Part shown: positions 6,987-16,193 of the stretch, in pieces
How positions within the stretch are numbered: the stretch's first letter is position 1
How the letters are laid out: each line of letters begins with the position of its first letter
NCBI GenBank assembly: GCA_903911085.1
Contig: CAIWCC010000043.1
Span: forward strand, 1 to 32,086
Reading direction: 5' to 3'
DNA length: 32,086 nt
Origin: an uncultured Bacteroidales bacterium
Lineage (GTDB): Bacteria > Bacteroidota > Bacteroidia > Bacteroidales > Paludibacteraceae
The notes under the pieces: generated by a model
The model's input: the letters and a program-made list of their open reading frames with translations, nothing else
The model's database searches: none
What the model was told of the DNA's origin: nothing
Program-made: the position numbers and the translations under genes

Positions 6987-8339
6987 ATGAACAAAAATTA
7001 CATTCCTCAAGCTTTTTATCTCACCTTAGCTATTGTTATTATTTTCAGTCTATTATCTTTCATTAATCTTGATGCATTTTCTGTAGGTGTTCCACTAAAA
7101 GAAGTAAATCTATACGCCGACATTTTATCGGATGCCAAACAACAGGACCAATTACAGCAACAATCTGAAATAAAAAAAATCAAATTGGCGTCCATCGACA
7201 AATCCTGTCCTCCTAACACTGTTTGTTTTCAGAATTTCACTTCCGAAAAATTCCCTCTCGATCCCTTTTTAAGTAATCTTTTGGAGGCCAAAGAGGGAAA
7301 ATCAAAAGTGCGTATTGCTTGGTTTGGCGATTCATTTAGCGAAGCTGATATTGTTGTGGGCAATTTGCGTGATACACTTCAATGTCTTTTTGGCGGAAAT
7401 GGTGTTGGTTTTTTGCCAATTACTTCCGAAGCCCCAGGTTTTAGGCGCACTGTGGTACATAATTTTGGAGGTTGGAAAACAAATTCAATAATAACAAACC
7501 CACGTGACGGAAAATTAGGTATAAATGGATATAGTTACAAGCCCGATTCGGCCAATTATTTCACTTTTTCAGGAACTAATAATTTCAAACACACGCGATC
7601 CTTCAGCACTTTTCGTTTATTCTATTCTTCAAGAAGAGATATTCATTCAAGTATTGTATTCAATAGAAAAGACAGTCGCTCAATAATTTTACCAGCATCA
7701 GACAGTCCTACAATGCTTACACTAAAAGCATCAAATATTCGCAAAGTATGGGCTTCAATTGCCGACACGTCTGCACTAAGATGTTATGGTGCGTCACTTG
7801 AAGATGAAACTGGTGTTTATATTGATAATTTTTCAGTAAAAGGCAATTCTGGCTTGGGATTATTATCAATATCGAGGAGAAATTTTGCAAAATTCGACAG
7901 TTTGCTTAACTACAATTTAATAGTTTTACAATTTGGATTGAATGTAACAAATCCAAATGCAAAAAATTTCAATGACTACATTCAAGGAATGACACGTTTG
8001 GTAAAAAGATTAAAAGTAGCATTCCCCGAAACACCAATTTTACTATTGTCTGTATCGGACAGATGTACACGTAAATTAGGCGAATTTGTAACAATGCCTG
8101 TTATTCCAAGACTGATAATGGCACAAGAAAAAATTGCTTACGATAATAAATTATTGTTTTGGAACTTATTCGAAGCAATGGGTGGAGAAAACTCAATGGC
8201 CAAATTTGTTTCATCCAAACCTTCACTGGCAAATAAAGATTATACACATTTAAATTTTGCTGGCGGTAGAAAAATTGGTCTTTCGATGGCGCGAAGTTTT
8301 GTGTATGAAGTTGATAAATACAAGGAGAGAAAGAAATAA
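6987..8339 (+). CDS. Exported SGNH/GDSL-fold hydrolase-like protein
   Basis: A 450-residue protein anchored by one N-terminal hydrophobic segment (about residues 11-27), so its catalytic part should lie in the periplasm. SGNH-type blocks are visible: WFGDSFSEAD with candidate nucleophile Ser116, the strand VLQFGLN with an Asn at the block III position, and DYTHLNFAG with candidate Asp418 and His421 in the last block. This family often removes or transfers acetyl groups on cell-wall or exported polysaccharides, frequently beside an MBOAT acyltransferase. No MBOAT gene is nearby, so the substrate is open. The ATG at 6987 is chosen because the longer TTG version starts inside the promoter box. 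Confidence 0.75.
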   Translation: MNKNYIPQAFYLTLAIVIIFSLLSFINLDAFSVGVPLKEVNLYADILSDAKQQDQLQQQSEIKKIKLASIDKSCPPNTVCFQNFTSEKFPLDPFLSNLLEAKEGKSKVRIAWFGDSFSEADIVVGNLRDTLQCLFGGNGVGFLPITSEAPGFRRTVVHNFGGWKTNSIITNPRDGKLGINGYSYKPDSANYFTFSGTNNFKHTRSFSTFRLFYSSRRDIHSSIVFNRKDSRSIILPASDSPTMLTLKASNIRKVWASIADTSALRCYGASLEDETGVYIDNFSVKGNSGLGLLSISRRNFAKFDSLLNYNLIVLQFGLNVTNPNAKNFNDYIQGMTRLVKRLKVAFPETPILLLSVSDRCTRKLGEFVTMPVIPRLIMAQEKIAYDNKLLFWNLFEAMGGENSMAKFVSSKPSLANKDYTHLNFAGGRKIGLSMARSFVYEVDKYKERKK

Positions 8340-8451
8340 GTGCTGACTTTTATTAATAAAATCTTATTATTGAACACATTAAGAACTTTAGTAATAAAAT
8401 ATAAAAGAATAATTATTACTATCAACAAACAAAAACCCTCAATTAACAATC

Positions 8452-9195
8452 ATGCTCAATTTACTCAATCAACATCGTACAATTAGAAAATATACCGAAC
8501 AAGCCATTGCGCCAGAACTACTTAACCAACTACTAGAAGCTGCTTTTAGAACATCCAACACTGGTAATATGCAAGCTTATAGTGTAATTGTAACAACTGA
8601 TAATAAACTCAAAGAACAACTTTCGCCAGCACACTTTAATCAACCAATGAGTAAACAAGCGCCTGTGATATTAACTTTTTGTGCAGATTTTAATCGTTTT
8701 TCCAAATGGTGCGAACAACGTCAAGCAGAACCAGGTTATGATAATTTTCAATCATTTACTGCCTCAGCAATTGACGCTTTAATTGCAGCTCAAACATTTT
8801 GCATTGCCGCCGAAAGTGTAGGATTAGGAATTTGTTACTTAGGAACCACCACATACAATGCACAATCAATTATTGACACACTTAAATTACCAAAATTAGT
8901 TGTGCCAATAACAACAATCACAGTTGGTTATCCTGCCGACATGCCGGAATTGACCGACCGTCTTCCACTTGCAGCAATAGTTCACCAAGAAATTTACAAT
9001 GACTTCACTCCTACCACTATTGACGAACTATATTGTGAAAAAGAAAATAGTGACTTTTACAAACAATTTGTTGCCGAAAATCAAAAAGAAACTCTAGCAC
9101 AAGTATTTACTGACATTCGCTACAATCGAAAAAACAATGAATTCTTTTCCGACAAATTTATTGAAGTATTAAAGAATCAAGGCTTTTTAAAATAA
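8452..9195 (+). CDS. NAD(P)H-dependent nitroreductase family flavoprotein
   Basis: A 247-residue protein of the FMN-dependent nitroreductase superfamily, closest in layout to the NfsA/FRP branch. The N-terminus has HRTIRKYT, the usual phosphate-binding RxxRxY start. AFRTSNTGNMQAY near residue 35 matches the flavin-binding segment, and AAESVGLGICYLGTT near residue 125 the second cofactor strand. The C-terminal third carries the longer extension usual in NfsA-like proteins. It would act as a dimer in the cytoplasm, reducing nitroaromatics, quinones or flavin with NAD(P)H; the natural substrate cannot be told. It appears to be a single-gene unit. Confidence 0.85.
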   Translation: MLNLLNQHRTIRKYTEQAIAPELLNQLLEAAFRTSNTGNMQAYSVIVTTDNKLKEQLSPAHFNQPMSKQAPVILTFCADFNRFSKWCEQRQAEPGYDNFQSFTASAIDALIAAQTFCIAAESVGLGICYLGTTTYNAQSIIDTLKLPKLVVPITTITVGYPADMPELTDRLPLAAIVHQEIYNDFTPTTIDELYCEKENSDFYKQFVAENQKETLAQVFTDIRYNRKNNEFFSDKFIEVLKNQGFLK

Positions 9196-9365
9196 AAAAA
9201 CAACTTTTTTAATACTTCAATTAGGCCTTTTAAGAAATTATTTAGAGTTATATCGAACACTAATTCAACTTTAGACGTGCCATAAATTCGGCTAACAGCA
9301 AGTCAATAATTAGTTAAATAAACTTTCTGTAAAAACAAGTTCACAAAAAAAACGATTGTATAGGA

Positions 9366-11123
9366 ATGACAAACAACAATAAGAAACATTTAAAAGGAAA
9401 TAAACCAGCAAAACCGAATATACTTGCGTTGCTAAAACCCTATAAACTACTGATTTTTGGTTTAATAGGCTTTGCACTATTAAGTAATGCAGTAAACTTA
9501 GTGATTCCAAAACTTATTTCGAAAGGAATTGATGATTTCTCATTAGGTAATTTTTCGTATCAAAAAATAATAGTCGAATTTCTGATTGCTGCGTTGATAG
9601 TATTTGTTTTTACATTCCTACAAGGTATTTTGCAAGTGTATGCATCCGAACGCGTTGGACGAGATTTACGAACAAAACTTGGCAATAAAATATCAACTCA
9701 AAGTTATGCTTTTATTCAGCAAGCCAACCCTTCAAAACTACTCACAAATATTACGTCCGATATCGATTCTGTAAAATTATTTGTATCAATGGCAGTAGTT
9801 TCATTAGCATCCTCATTATTTATCATTATTGGAGCTAGCATTTTATTAATAAGTATAAATTGGGAATTAGCATTGTCGGTGCTTATTATTATTCCAATAA
9901 TAATTGGTGCATTTATGATTGTTTTTGGCAAAGTAAGTGTTCTATTTAAAAAGAGTCGCGAAGTGATAGATTGGCTCAATAAAGTAATTAACGAAAGTAT
10001 AATGGGTGCTGCTCTGGTTCGTGTACTTAACTCACAAACAATGGAATACAACAAGTTTCTGGATGCCAATACGCAAGCAAGGAACTTAGGAATGTCAATA
10101 CTTCGGCTTTTTGCTACATTAATTCCAATCGTTGTTTTTGTAGGGAATATGGCTTCGCTTATCATTTTAGCATTAGGCGGACATTATGTTATTACAAATG
10201 CAATGAGTTTGGGTGATTTTGCGGCATTTAGTTCATACCTAACACTATTAATTTTCCCAATAATGGTAATTGGATTTATTAGCAATTTTGTGGCTCAAGC
10301 TTCAGTATCTTATGCTAGAATTTGTGCAGTGATTGATGCCCCCGAAACCAGTGATACAGGGACTGTTAATACACCTTTGATTGGGAATATTGAAATGCAG
10401 AATATTACCGTTCTATATGGAGATAAACCTGCTTTGAAAAATGTTTCGTTAAAAATAGTTGCAGGCACAAAAACGGCTGTTATAGGTCCAACCGCGGCGG
10501 GTAAAACACAGCTTTTATACCTACTTACTGGACTTATTGAACAAACCAATGGTACAATTTTATTTGATGGTATAGACCTAAAAAATTATAATAAAGAAAC
10601 ATTCCAACATCAAATTGGATTTGTGTTTCAAGACAGTGTAATTTTCAACATGAGTGTTCGAGAAAACATTGCATTTAACGAGAATGTTACAGAAGAATTG
10701 ATGAAAAAGGCTATTGACACAGCAGAACTGAATGATTTAATCAACATATTGCCTAATGGTTTGGACACAATCGTAAGCGAACGCGGTAACAGTCTCTCCG
10801 GTGGTCAAAAACAACGCATTATGTTGGCTAGAGCTTTGGCAATCAATCCAACAATTTTACTTCTTGACGACTTTACAGCCCGCCTCGACACCCAGACGGA
10901 AGAAAAAATACTCAAAAACGTTGAGAATAATTATCCAGGAATAACCTTGCTTTCTGTAACTCAAAAAATAGCATCAATAAAAAATTATGGTCAAATAATA
11001 CTGTTGGAAGAAGGCGAAATTCTAGCTCATGGAACTCACGATTTACTTATGGAGACAAGCACCGAGTATGTACAAATTTTCAATTCGCAAAGAAGTACAA
11101 ACCTAATGACTATCGAAAATTAA
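9366..11123 (+). CDS. ABC exporter half-transporter with degenerate ATP site
   Basis: A 585-residue inner-membrane exporter half: six membrane helices (about residues 28-310) followed by an ATPase domain. Walker A is GPTAAGKT (374-381) and the signature is canonical LSGGQ (477-481). Walker B is LLLDD (498-502), so the catalytic glutamate is replaced by Asp502, and the H-loop histidine is Gln533. The Q-loop (VFQD) is normal. These substitutions mark the degenerate partner of heterodimeric exporters such as TM287/288, LmrCD or BmrCD. The next gene starts 11 bases downstream and carries the complementary set, so the two should form one heterodimer. The substrate could be a drug, lipid or peptide; nothing nearby points to one. 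Confidence 0.9.
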   Translation: MTNNNKKHLKGNKPAKPNILALLKPYKLLIFGLIGFALLSNAVNLVIPKLISKGIDDFSLGNFSYQKIIVEFLIAALIVFVFTFLQGILQVYASERVGRDLRTKLGNKISTQSYAFIQQANPSKLLTNITSDIDSVKLFVSMAVVSLASSLFIIIGASILLISINWELALSVLIIIPIIIGAFMIVFGKVSVLFKKSREVIDWLNKVINESIMGAALVRVLNSQTMEYNKFLDANTQARNLGMSILRLFATLIPIVVFVGNMASLIILALGGHYVITNAMSLGDFAAFSSYLTLLIFPIMVIGFISNFVAQASVSYARICAVIDAPETSDTGTVNTPLIGNIEMQNITVLYGDKPALKNVSLKIVAGTKTAVIGPTAAGKTQLLYLLTGLIEQTNGTILFDGIDLKNYNKETFQHQIGFVFQDSVIFNMSVRENIAFNENVTEELMKKAIDTAELNDLINILPNGLDTIVSERGNSLSGGQKQRIMLARALAINPTILLLDDFTARLDTQTEEKILKNVENNYPGITLLSVTQKIASIKNYGQIILLEEGEILAHGTHDLLMETSTEYVQIFNSQRSTNLMTIEN

Positions 11124-11134
11124 CAAAACAAGAC

Positions 11135-12901
11135 ATGAACTATAATCTCAATTTAAAAAAAGATATTACGTCAAACGAAAAAGTTAGCACCTCCACTACA
11201 TTAAAAAGGCTAATGACATTAATGGGCAACGAGCGTAAGAACTTGTATATTGCCATGATTTTTATATTTATCAATTCGGCTTTAAACTTAGTAGGACCTT
11301 ATTTGATGGGACATGCTGTTGATACATTTGTGGTTACAAAGCAATATGACGGCGTGATAAAATATAGTATAATCTTGTTTGGTGTTTTTTGTTTAGCTTT
11401 GATAAGTGGATATACTCAAGCACAGTTGATGGGACGTGTTGGTCAACGAATGTTGTTTAATCTTCGTAATACTGTATTCAATAAATTACAGGAACTGCCC
11501 ATCGATTTTTTCAATCAGAATAAAGCCGGTGACTTAATTTCGCGTGTAAATAATGATACTGACAAAATTAATCAGTTCTTTTCGCAATCATTAGTGCAGT
11601 TTATGAGTAGTATTTTTACCATGACTGGAGCTGCTATTTTTTTAATTAGCATCAACCTTGAACTTGGATTGGCTGCCCTTGCTCCCGCTCTGTTTTTAAT
11701 TGTTTTTACACAAACAATTTCACCATGGGTAAAAAATCGCAACGCAATTAACTTAAAAAGCACTGGAAACTTAAGTGCCGAGATTCAGGAAAGTCTTAAT
11801 AATTTCAAAGTTATTATTGCATTTAATCGTCGCGATTATTTTCGTAAACGCTTTGATGAAGTAAACTCCGAAAACTATCAAAGTGCTGTAAAAGCAGGTA
11901 TTGCAAATAATGTTTTTACACCAGTATATGGATTATCGTCGAGTATTGGTCAAATGATAGTACTGGTTTTTGGCATTTATCTAATATCAGTAGGATTATT
12001 CTCTATAGGATTATTAATCAGCTTCCTAGCTTATATTACCCAATTTTATAATCCGCTACGTCAAATTGCAGCGCTTTGGGCCAACTTTCAGGTTGCATTA
12101 GCAGGCTGGGATCGTATATCACAAATTTTGGTTATGGAAAACAACCTTGAAATAATCGAAAAAAAGGAGAAAGCAAATACTTGTTGTGTTATGGAATTCC
12201 GAAATGTAACATTCTCGTATATTACTGGCAATGAAATACTAAGCAATGTAAGTTTTAGCTTAGACCGAGGCAAAACTTATGCATTTGTAGGACCAACTGG
12301 CGGTGGAAAAACGACTACAGCATCACTTATGGCACGTTTATACGACCCCACTGAAGGTCAAATTTTACTCAATGGCATTGATATTAAGTCATTAACAGCT
12401 AGCGAACGTACAGCAAGAATTGGATTTATACTTCAGGAGCCATTTATATTTAGTGGAACAATTCGTGACAATATTCTGTATGGAAATGCCTGTTTCAGTC
12501 CGCTTAGCAACGAAGAACTTATATTTGAAATGAAAGAAGTTGGGTTGGAAGGATTACTCGAAAGATTTGATGGTGGACTAACAGCCGAAATAAAATCAAA
12601 TGGGGAAGGTATCAGTTTGGGACAAAAACAATTAATTGCATTTATGCGTGCTGTATTGCGTAGACCTGAACTTTTGATACTGGACGAAGCCACAGCCAAT
12701 ATCGACACTGTAACCGAGCAATTACTTGACGAAATTCTACTTAAACTCCCCAAAAGTACGATTCGTATTATAATTGCTCACCGATTAAACACCATCGAAA
12801 ATGCTGATGAAATATATTTTGTAAACTCAGGTGCTGTAACAAAAGCTGGTTCAATTCATGATGCAGTTGACTTATTGATGACTGGAAAAAGAGAAAGTTA
12901 A
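11135..12901 (+). CDS. ABC exporter half-transporter with catalytic ATP site
   Basis: A 588-residue partner of the preceding ABC half. Six membrane helices (about 38-310) lead into an ATPase domain with Walker A GPTGGGKT (386-393), Walker B LLILDEAT with catalytic Glu518, and H-loop His549. Its signature motif, however, is ISLGQ (493-497) instead of LSGGQ. In a head-to-tail dimer this altered signature faces the degenerate Walker B and H-loop of the partner, while the canonical LSGGQ of the partner completes the good site here. One active and one inactive ATP site is thus predicted. The genes are 11 bases apart and clearly an operon. Confidence 0.92.
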   Translation: MNYNLNLKKDITSNEKVSTSTTLKRLMTLMGNERKNLYIAMIFIFINSALNLVGPYLMGHAVDTFVVTKQYDGVIKYSIILFGVFCLALISGYTQAQLMGRVGQRMLFNLRNTVFNKLQELPIDFFNQNKAGDLISRVNNDTDKINQFFSQSLVQFMSSIFTMTGAAIFLISINLELGLAALAPALFLIVFTQTISPWVKNRNAINLKSTGNLSAEIQESLNNFKVIIAFNRRDYFRKRFDEVNSENYQSAVKAGIANNVFTPVYGLSSSIGQMIVLVFGIYLISVGLFSIGLLISFLAYITQFYNPLRQIAALWANFQVALAGWDRISQILVMENNLEIIEKKEKANTCCVMEFRNVTFSYITGNEILSNVSFSLDRGKTYAFVGPTGGGKTTTASLMARLYDPTEGQILLNGIDIKSLTASERTARIGFILQEPFIFSGTIRDNILYGNACFSPLSNEELIFEMKEVGLEGLLERFDGGLTAEIKSNGEGISLGQKQLIAFMRAVLRRPELLILDEATANIDTVTEQLLDEILLKLPKSTIRIIIAHRLNTIENADEIYFVNSGAVTKAGSIHDAVDLLMTGKRES

Positions 12902-12967
12902 AACCAAACAACTCCAATTTAACTAATATGGGCAAAATTAGCATTATAACATTTAACTGTTTGGTTT
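12901..12967. terminator. Possible long-loop hairpin between convergent genes
   Basis: A perfect 10-bp inverted repeat (AAACCAAACA at 12901-12910, TGTTTGGTTT at 12958-12967) spans the short gap between the convergent ABC and TlpA-like genes. The loop is 47 bases, and no strong T-run follows, so it is a weak candidate for shared transcript termination. Confidence 0.3.
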
Positions 12968-12975
12968 ATTTGGAA

Positions 12976-13485
12976 TTACTTCTTTAATAATATATCTAAT
13001 TTTGTTACCATATTTTGAAATTCATCAGGCTCGTAACCTATTGAAGCATAGGACACAATGCCTTTCCTATCAATAATATAATTTCGTGGTATAGATTGTG
13101 ATGCAAACAAATTAAAAACTACTTTATTTTCATCTGGGTACATCGGCATAATATATTTATTGGCTTCTTTAAAAGCTTGAATCTCAGCAAGAGTATGTCC
13201 TCTACCAAAAATTACTAATCGAAAATCATTATTTGATTTATATTTCAAGAAAATATCTTTTTGCAAAAATGGCAACTCTTGACGGCAAGGACTGCACCAA
13301 GTAGCAAAAAAATTTATTAGAACCACTTTCCCTTTTAATTCGGACATGTTGACAGTTTTACCACTTTGATCCACAAAACTAAAATTAGGAACACACTGTC
13401 CAACAGTAACTATATTGCCATCTTGGGCAAAAATATTTGATGGCAAGTAACAAATAAATAGAAAAATATAAATTAGTTTTTTCAT
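12976..13485 (-). CDS. Exported TlpA/ResA-like thiol-disulfide oxidoreductase
   Basis: A 169-residue protein with a signal peptide (KK, hydrophobic core, probable cleavage after IFAQ near residue 21) and an AhpC/TSA-thioredoxin domain. The redox motif WCSPC lies after GKVVLINFFAT near residue 64, and the cis-proline strand SIPRNYIIDRKG near residue 131 is present. TlpA/ResA-like proteins act outside the inner membrane as thiol reductants, often in cytochrome maturation or general envelope redox control. No cytochrome genes are nearby, so its partner is unknown. It is convergent with the ABC operon. Confidence 0.85.
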   Translation of the reverse strand: MKKLIYIFLFICYLPSNIFAQDGNIVTVGQCVPNFSFVDQSGKTVNMSELKGKVVLINFFATWCSPCRQELPFLQKDIFLKYKSNNDFRLVIFGRGHTLAEIQAFKEANKYIMPMYPDENKVVFNLFASQSIPRNYIIDRKGIVSYASIGYEPDEFQNMVTKLDILLKK

Positions 13486-13571
13486 CTTTTTTTTGAATTA
13501 TTAGTTCTTTTGTTCTTTAGCAAAAAAAGCTCTATATTGCTTTAAAAATCAGAATATTATAAAAGTTTAAA

Positions 13572-14216
13572 TCATCTAAACCCAAGCAATTGAATAAAAA
13601 AGGAAGTTATACCACCTACCACCTCAGAAATGTGCAAAATATTGATGTCAAATTGTCCCTCTGCAATTATGATTGCAAAAAGAGCTATAGTACCGTATTT
13701 ATAGAAATTCATCATTAATTTGGGGTTAACATCCTGTATAAAAGTCATATATAAATGTGAACCATCAAGCGGAGGCAATGGAATAAGATTAAAAACAAAT
13801 AAACCAAAATTAATAATTCCCCAGGTAATTATCAGTTTAATAAAATCAAAACCAATTGGGGAACTGCTTAAAAAATCCACGGTGTACAAAAACCGAGCAA
13901 GAATAAAAAAAATCAATGCAACCACAAAATTTGAAAATGGACCAGCCAATGATATCAATATTTCGTCACGGTGTTTGTTTTTCAAGTTGCTTGGATTGAA
14001 AATCACAGGTTTAGCCCAACCAAATCCAGCAATAATTATCAGAAAAAAGCCCAACCAATCAATATGTTTCATTGGATTAAGAGTTATTCTTCCATCATCT
14101 TTTGCTGTGTTATCACCAAGTTTGAAAGCTGTATAAGCATGAGCAAATTCATGTACTGTAAGTCCAATAATAGCTGCAGGAGCAATCGTTAAGATATGTG
14201 TAAGTTCTAGTGACAT
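13572..14216 (-). CDS. M50-family membrane zinc metalloprotease
   Basis: A 214-residue polytopic protein of the site-2 protease (M50B) family. The zinc motif HEFAH lies in the first membrane segment (residues 22-26) and the third ligand in NLIPLPPLDGSHL near residue 165, the usual NPxPxxDG-type block. The intermediate motif LISLAGPFSNF is also typical. It lacks a PDZ domain, like small YwhC/SpoIVFB-type members. Such proteases cleave membrane-embedded substrates, including anti-sigma factors and signal-peptide remnants. No sigma or anti-sigma gene is adjacent, so the substrate is not indicated. A terminator at 14246-14288 separates it from pgm. Confidence 0.88.
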   Translation of the reverse strand: MSLELTHILTIAPAAIIGLTVHEFAHAYTAFKLGDNTAKDDGRITLNPMKHIDWLGFFLIIIAGFGWAKPVIFNPSNLKNKHRDEILISLAGPFSNFVVALIFFILARFLYTVDFLSSSPIGFDFIKLIITWGIINFGLFVFNLIPLPPLDGSHLYMTFIQDVNPKLMMNFYKYGTIALFAIIIAEGQFDINILHISEVVGGITSFFIQLLGFR

Positions 14217-14245
14217 AGGAAATTATGGTGCAATAATAAATATAA

Positions 14246-14288
14246 TCAAAAAAACAGCACCATCCCAAATTGCAGAAAGGTGCTGTTT
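14246..14288 (-). terminator. Hairpin terminator of the phosphomutase gene
   Basis: A perfect 10-bp stem (14252-14261 with 14279-14288, AAACAGCACC and complement) with a 17-base loop. On the minus strand the stem runs into seven T residues, 21 bases past the stop codon at 14309, giving a standard intrinsic terminator. Confidence 0.8.
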
Positions 14289-14308
14289 AATAAATCTATC
14301 AAATAATC

Positions 14309-16057
14309 TTAAACTCCCAACGAAGCTCTCACTGCTTCAATTTTCAAATTGGCGGCAGCATCAGCGGCATCATAATCTGCTCGAGATTTCATTTCGCCTC
14401 GAACCTCGATATAGAATTTTATTTTGGGCTCAGTTCCCGATGGACGAACAGAAATTTTGGTTCCATCTTCGGTAAAATATTGTAAAACATTAGAATTAGT
14501 AGGCATCACGAGGTCAGTTATCAGACCCGTTGCAACATTATTCATTTTTAAAGTTTCGAAATCTTTTATTAAAATCACTTTAGAACCAGCAATTTCTTTT
14601 GGAGGATTGCTACTAAAATTCTTCATCATTTGAACAATTTCCTCTGCACCCGATTTTCCTTTACGAACTACCGAAATGCCTTTTTCTTTGCCATAACCGT
14701 ATTCTACATAAATGTCTTGGAGCAATTGGAATAAAGTTTTACCGTTGTCTTTTGCCCAAGCAGCAATTTCAGCCATGATAGCACACGACGAAACAGCATC
14801 TTTATCCCTTACAAATTCTTCAGAAAGAAAACCGTAACTTTCTTCACCACCACCAATATATTGTTTTTTTCCTTCGTTTTCACGTATTACAGCAGCAATC
14901 CATTTAAAACCAGTAAAACAATCGAACAATTCAACATTATTTCGTTCAGCAATTTGTTTAATAATTTCAGTTGTAACAATAGTTTTCACAACATACTCAT
15001 TTCCATTAACTTTACCTAATTCTTTCCAGCGACGAATCAAATAATAAATAAATATCAATGCAGTTTGGTTTCCATTTACCAATACCCATTCACCTTTATC
15101 ATTTTTAACCGCTACACCTAAACGATCAGCGTCGGGATCAGAAGCCATCACAATGTCGGCATCAATTTCCATAGCTTTTTTCACTGCCATGTCCAATGCC
15201 GCAGGTTCTTCGGGGTTTGGTGATACTACAGTAGGGAAATCGCCACTTGTTACATCTTGCTCTGGAACATTGATAATATTCGTAAAACCAAATTCACGCA
15301 AAGCACGAGGTATTAACTTAACACCTGTACCGTGAATTGGAGTGTACACAATTTTAATATCCTTGTTTCGCTCAATTGCTTCTGGCGAAAGTGTCAATGT
15401 TTTGATAGCATCAATAAATGCTTTGTCAATTTCTTCGCCAATAATACTAATTAATGCCGGATTGCCATCAAATTTGATTTCATCCACACTTTTAATTTTC
15501 ATTACTTCAGTAATCACATTTTCATCATGTGGAGCAACCATTTGCGCACCATCGTTCCAATAAGCTTTATATCCATTGTACTCCTTAGGATTATGCGACG
15601 CAGTTAGAATAATGCCACTTTGACAGCCTAATTGACGAATTGCAAACGAAACCTCAGGAGTTGGTCTAAGATCTTCGAACAAATATACTTTAATGCCATT
15701 TGCCGAAAAAATATTGGCCGAAACTTCAGAAAATAATCTACTATTGTTACGGCAATCGTGTCCAATAACTACACTAATTTGGGGAACATCAGGAAATTGT
15801 GCTTTCAAATAATTACTCAAACCTTGTGTAGCAGCACCTACAGTGTAAATGTTCATACGATTTGTTCCAGCACCCATGATGCCACGCAAACCACCAGTTC
15901 CAAACTCCAAATCGCGATAAAACGACTCTATTAATTCCGACTTATCTTCGGCATCAATCATTCGTTGAATGTCGATTTTTGTCTCTTGGTTGTAGTTTCC
16001 AGTAAGCCACGACTGCGCTTTGGCTATTACCTCTGTAAGTAATGCACTGTCTTTCAT
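14309..16057 (-). CDS. Phosphoglucomutase/phosphomannomutase (alpha-phosphohexomutase)
   Basis: A 582-residue member of the alpha-D-phosphohexomutase superfamily that interconverts hexose 1- and 6-phosphates through a phosphoserine. All four signature loops are present: TASHNPKEYNGYK with the active serine near residue 153, the metal loop DPDADRLGV near residue 307, the sugar-binding GGGEESYG near residue 395, and the phosphate-binding loop RPSGTEPK near residue 535. The length matches bacterial PgcA/PGM2-type enzymes rather than the shorter ManB or GlmM forms. Preference for glucose or mannose cannot be read with certainty. A single-gene unit ended by a good hairpin. Confidence 0.92.
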   Translation of the reverse strand: MKDSALLTEVIAKAQSWLTGNYNQETKIDIQRMIDAEDKSELIESFYRDLEFGTGGLRGIMGAGTNRMNIYTVGAATQGLSNYLKAQFPDVPQISVVIGHDCRNNSRLFSEVSANIFSANGIKVYLFEDLRPTPEVSFAIRQLGCQSGIILTASHNPKEYNGYKAYWNDGAQMVAPHDENVITEVMKIKSVDEIKFDGNPALISIIGEEIDKAFIDAIKTLTLSPEAIERNKDIKIVYTPIHGTGVKLIPRALREFGFTNIINVPEQDVTSGDFPTVVSPNPEEPAALDMAVKKAMEIDADIVMASDPDADRLGVAVKNDKGEWVLVNGNQTALIFIYYLIRRWKELGKVNGNEYVVKTIVTTEIIKQIAERNNVELFDCFTGFKWIAAVIRENEGKKQYIGGGEESYGFLSEEFVRDKDAVSSCAIMAEIAAWAKDNGKTLFQLLQDIYVEYGYGKEKGISVVRKGKSGAEEIVQMMKNFSSNPPKEIAGSKVILIKDFETLKMNNVATGLITDLVMPTNSNVLQYFTEDGTKISVRPSGTEPKIKFYIEVRGEMKSRADYDAADAAANLKIEAVRASLGV

Positions 16058-16193
16058 ATTGTTTTGAATTTTGTTTTTTATTTTAAATTAAACGATAAAT
16101 ATACTACTTTTTTTTGAATGTGGAAAATATTTTTTTGATAATAAATCAAAATAAACACTTTACTACACTCAAAAATTAAAAATGCCAACTAAA

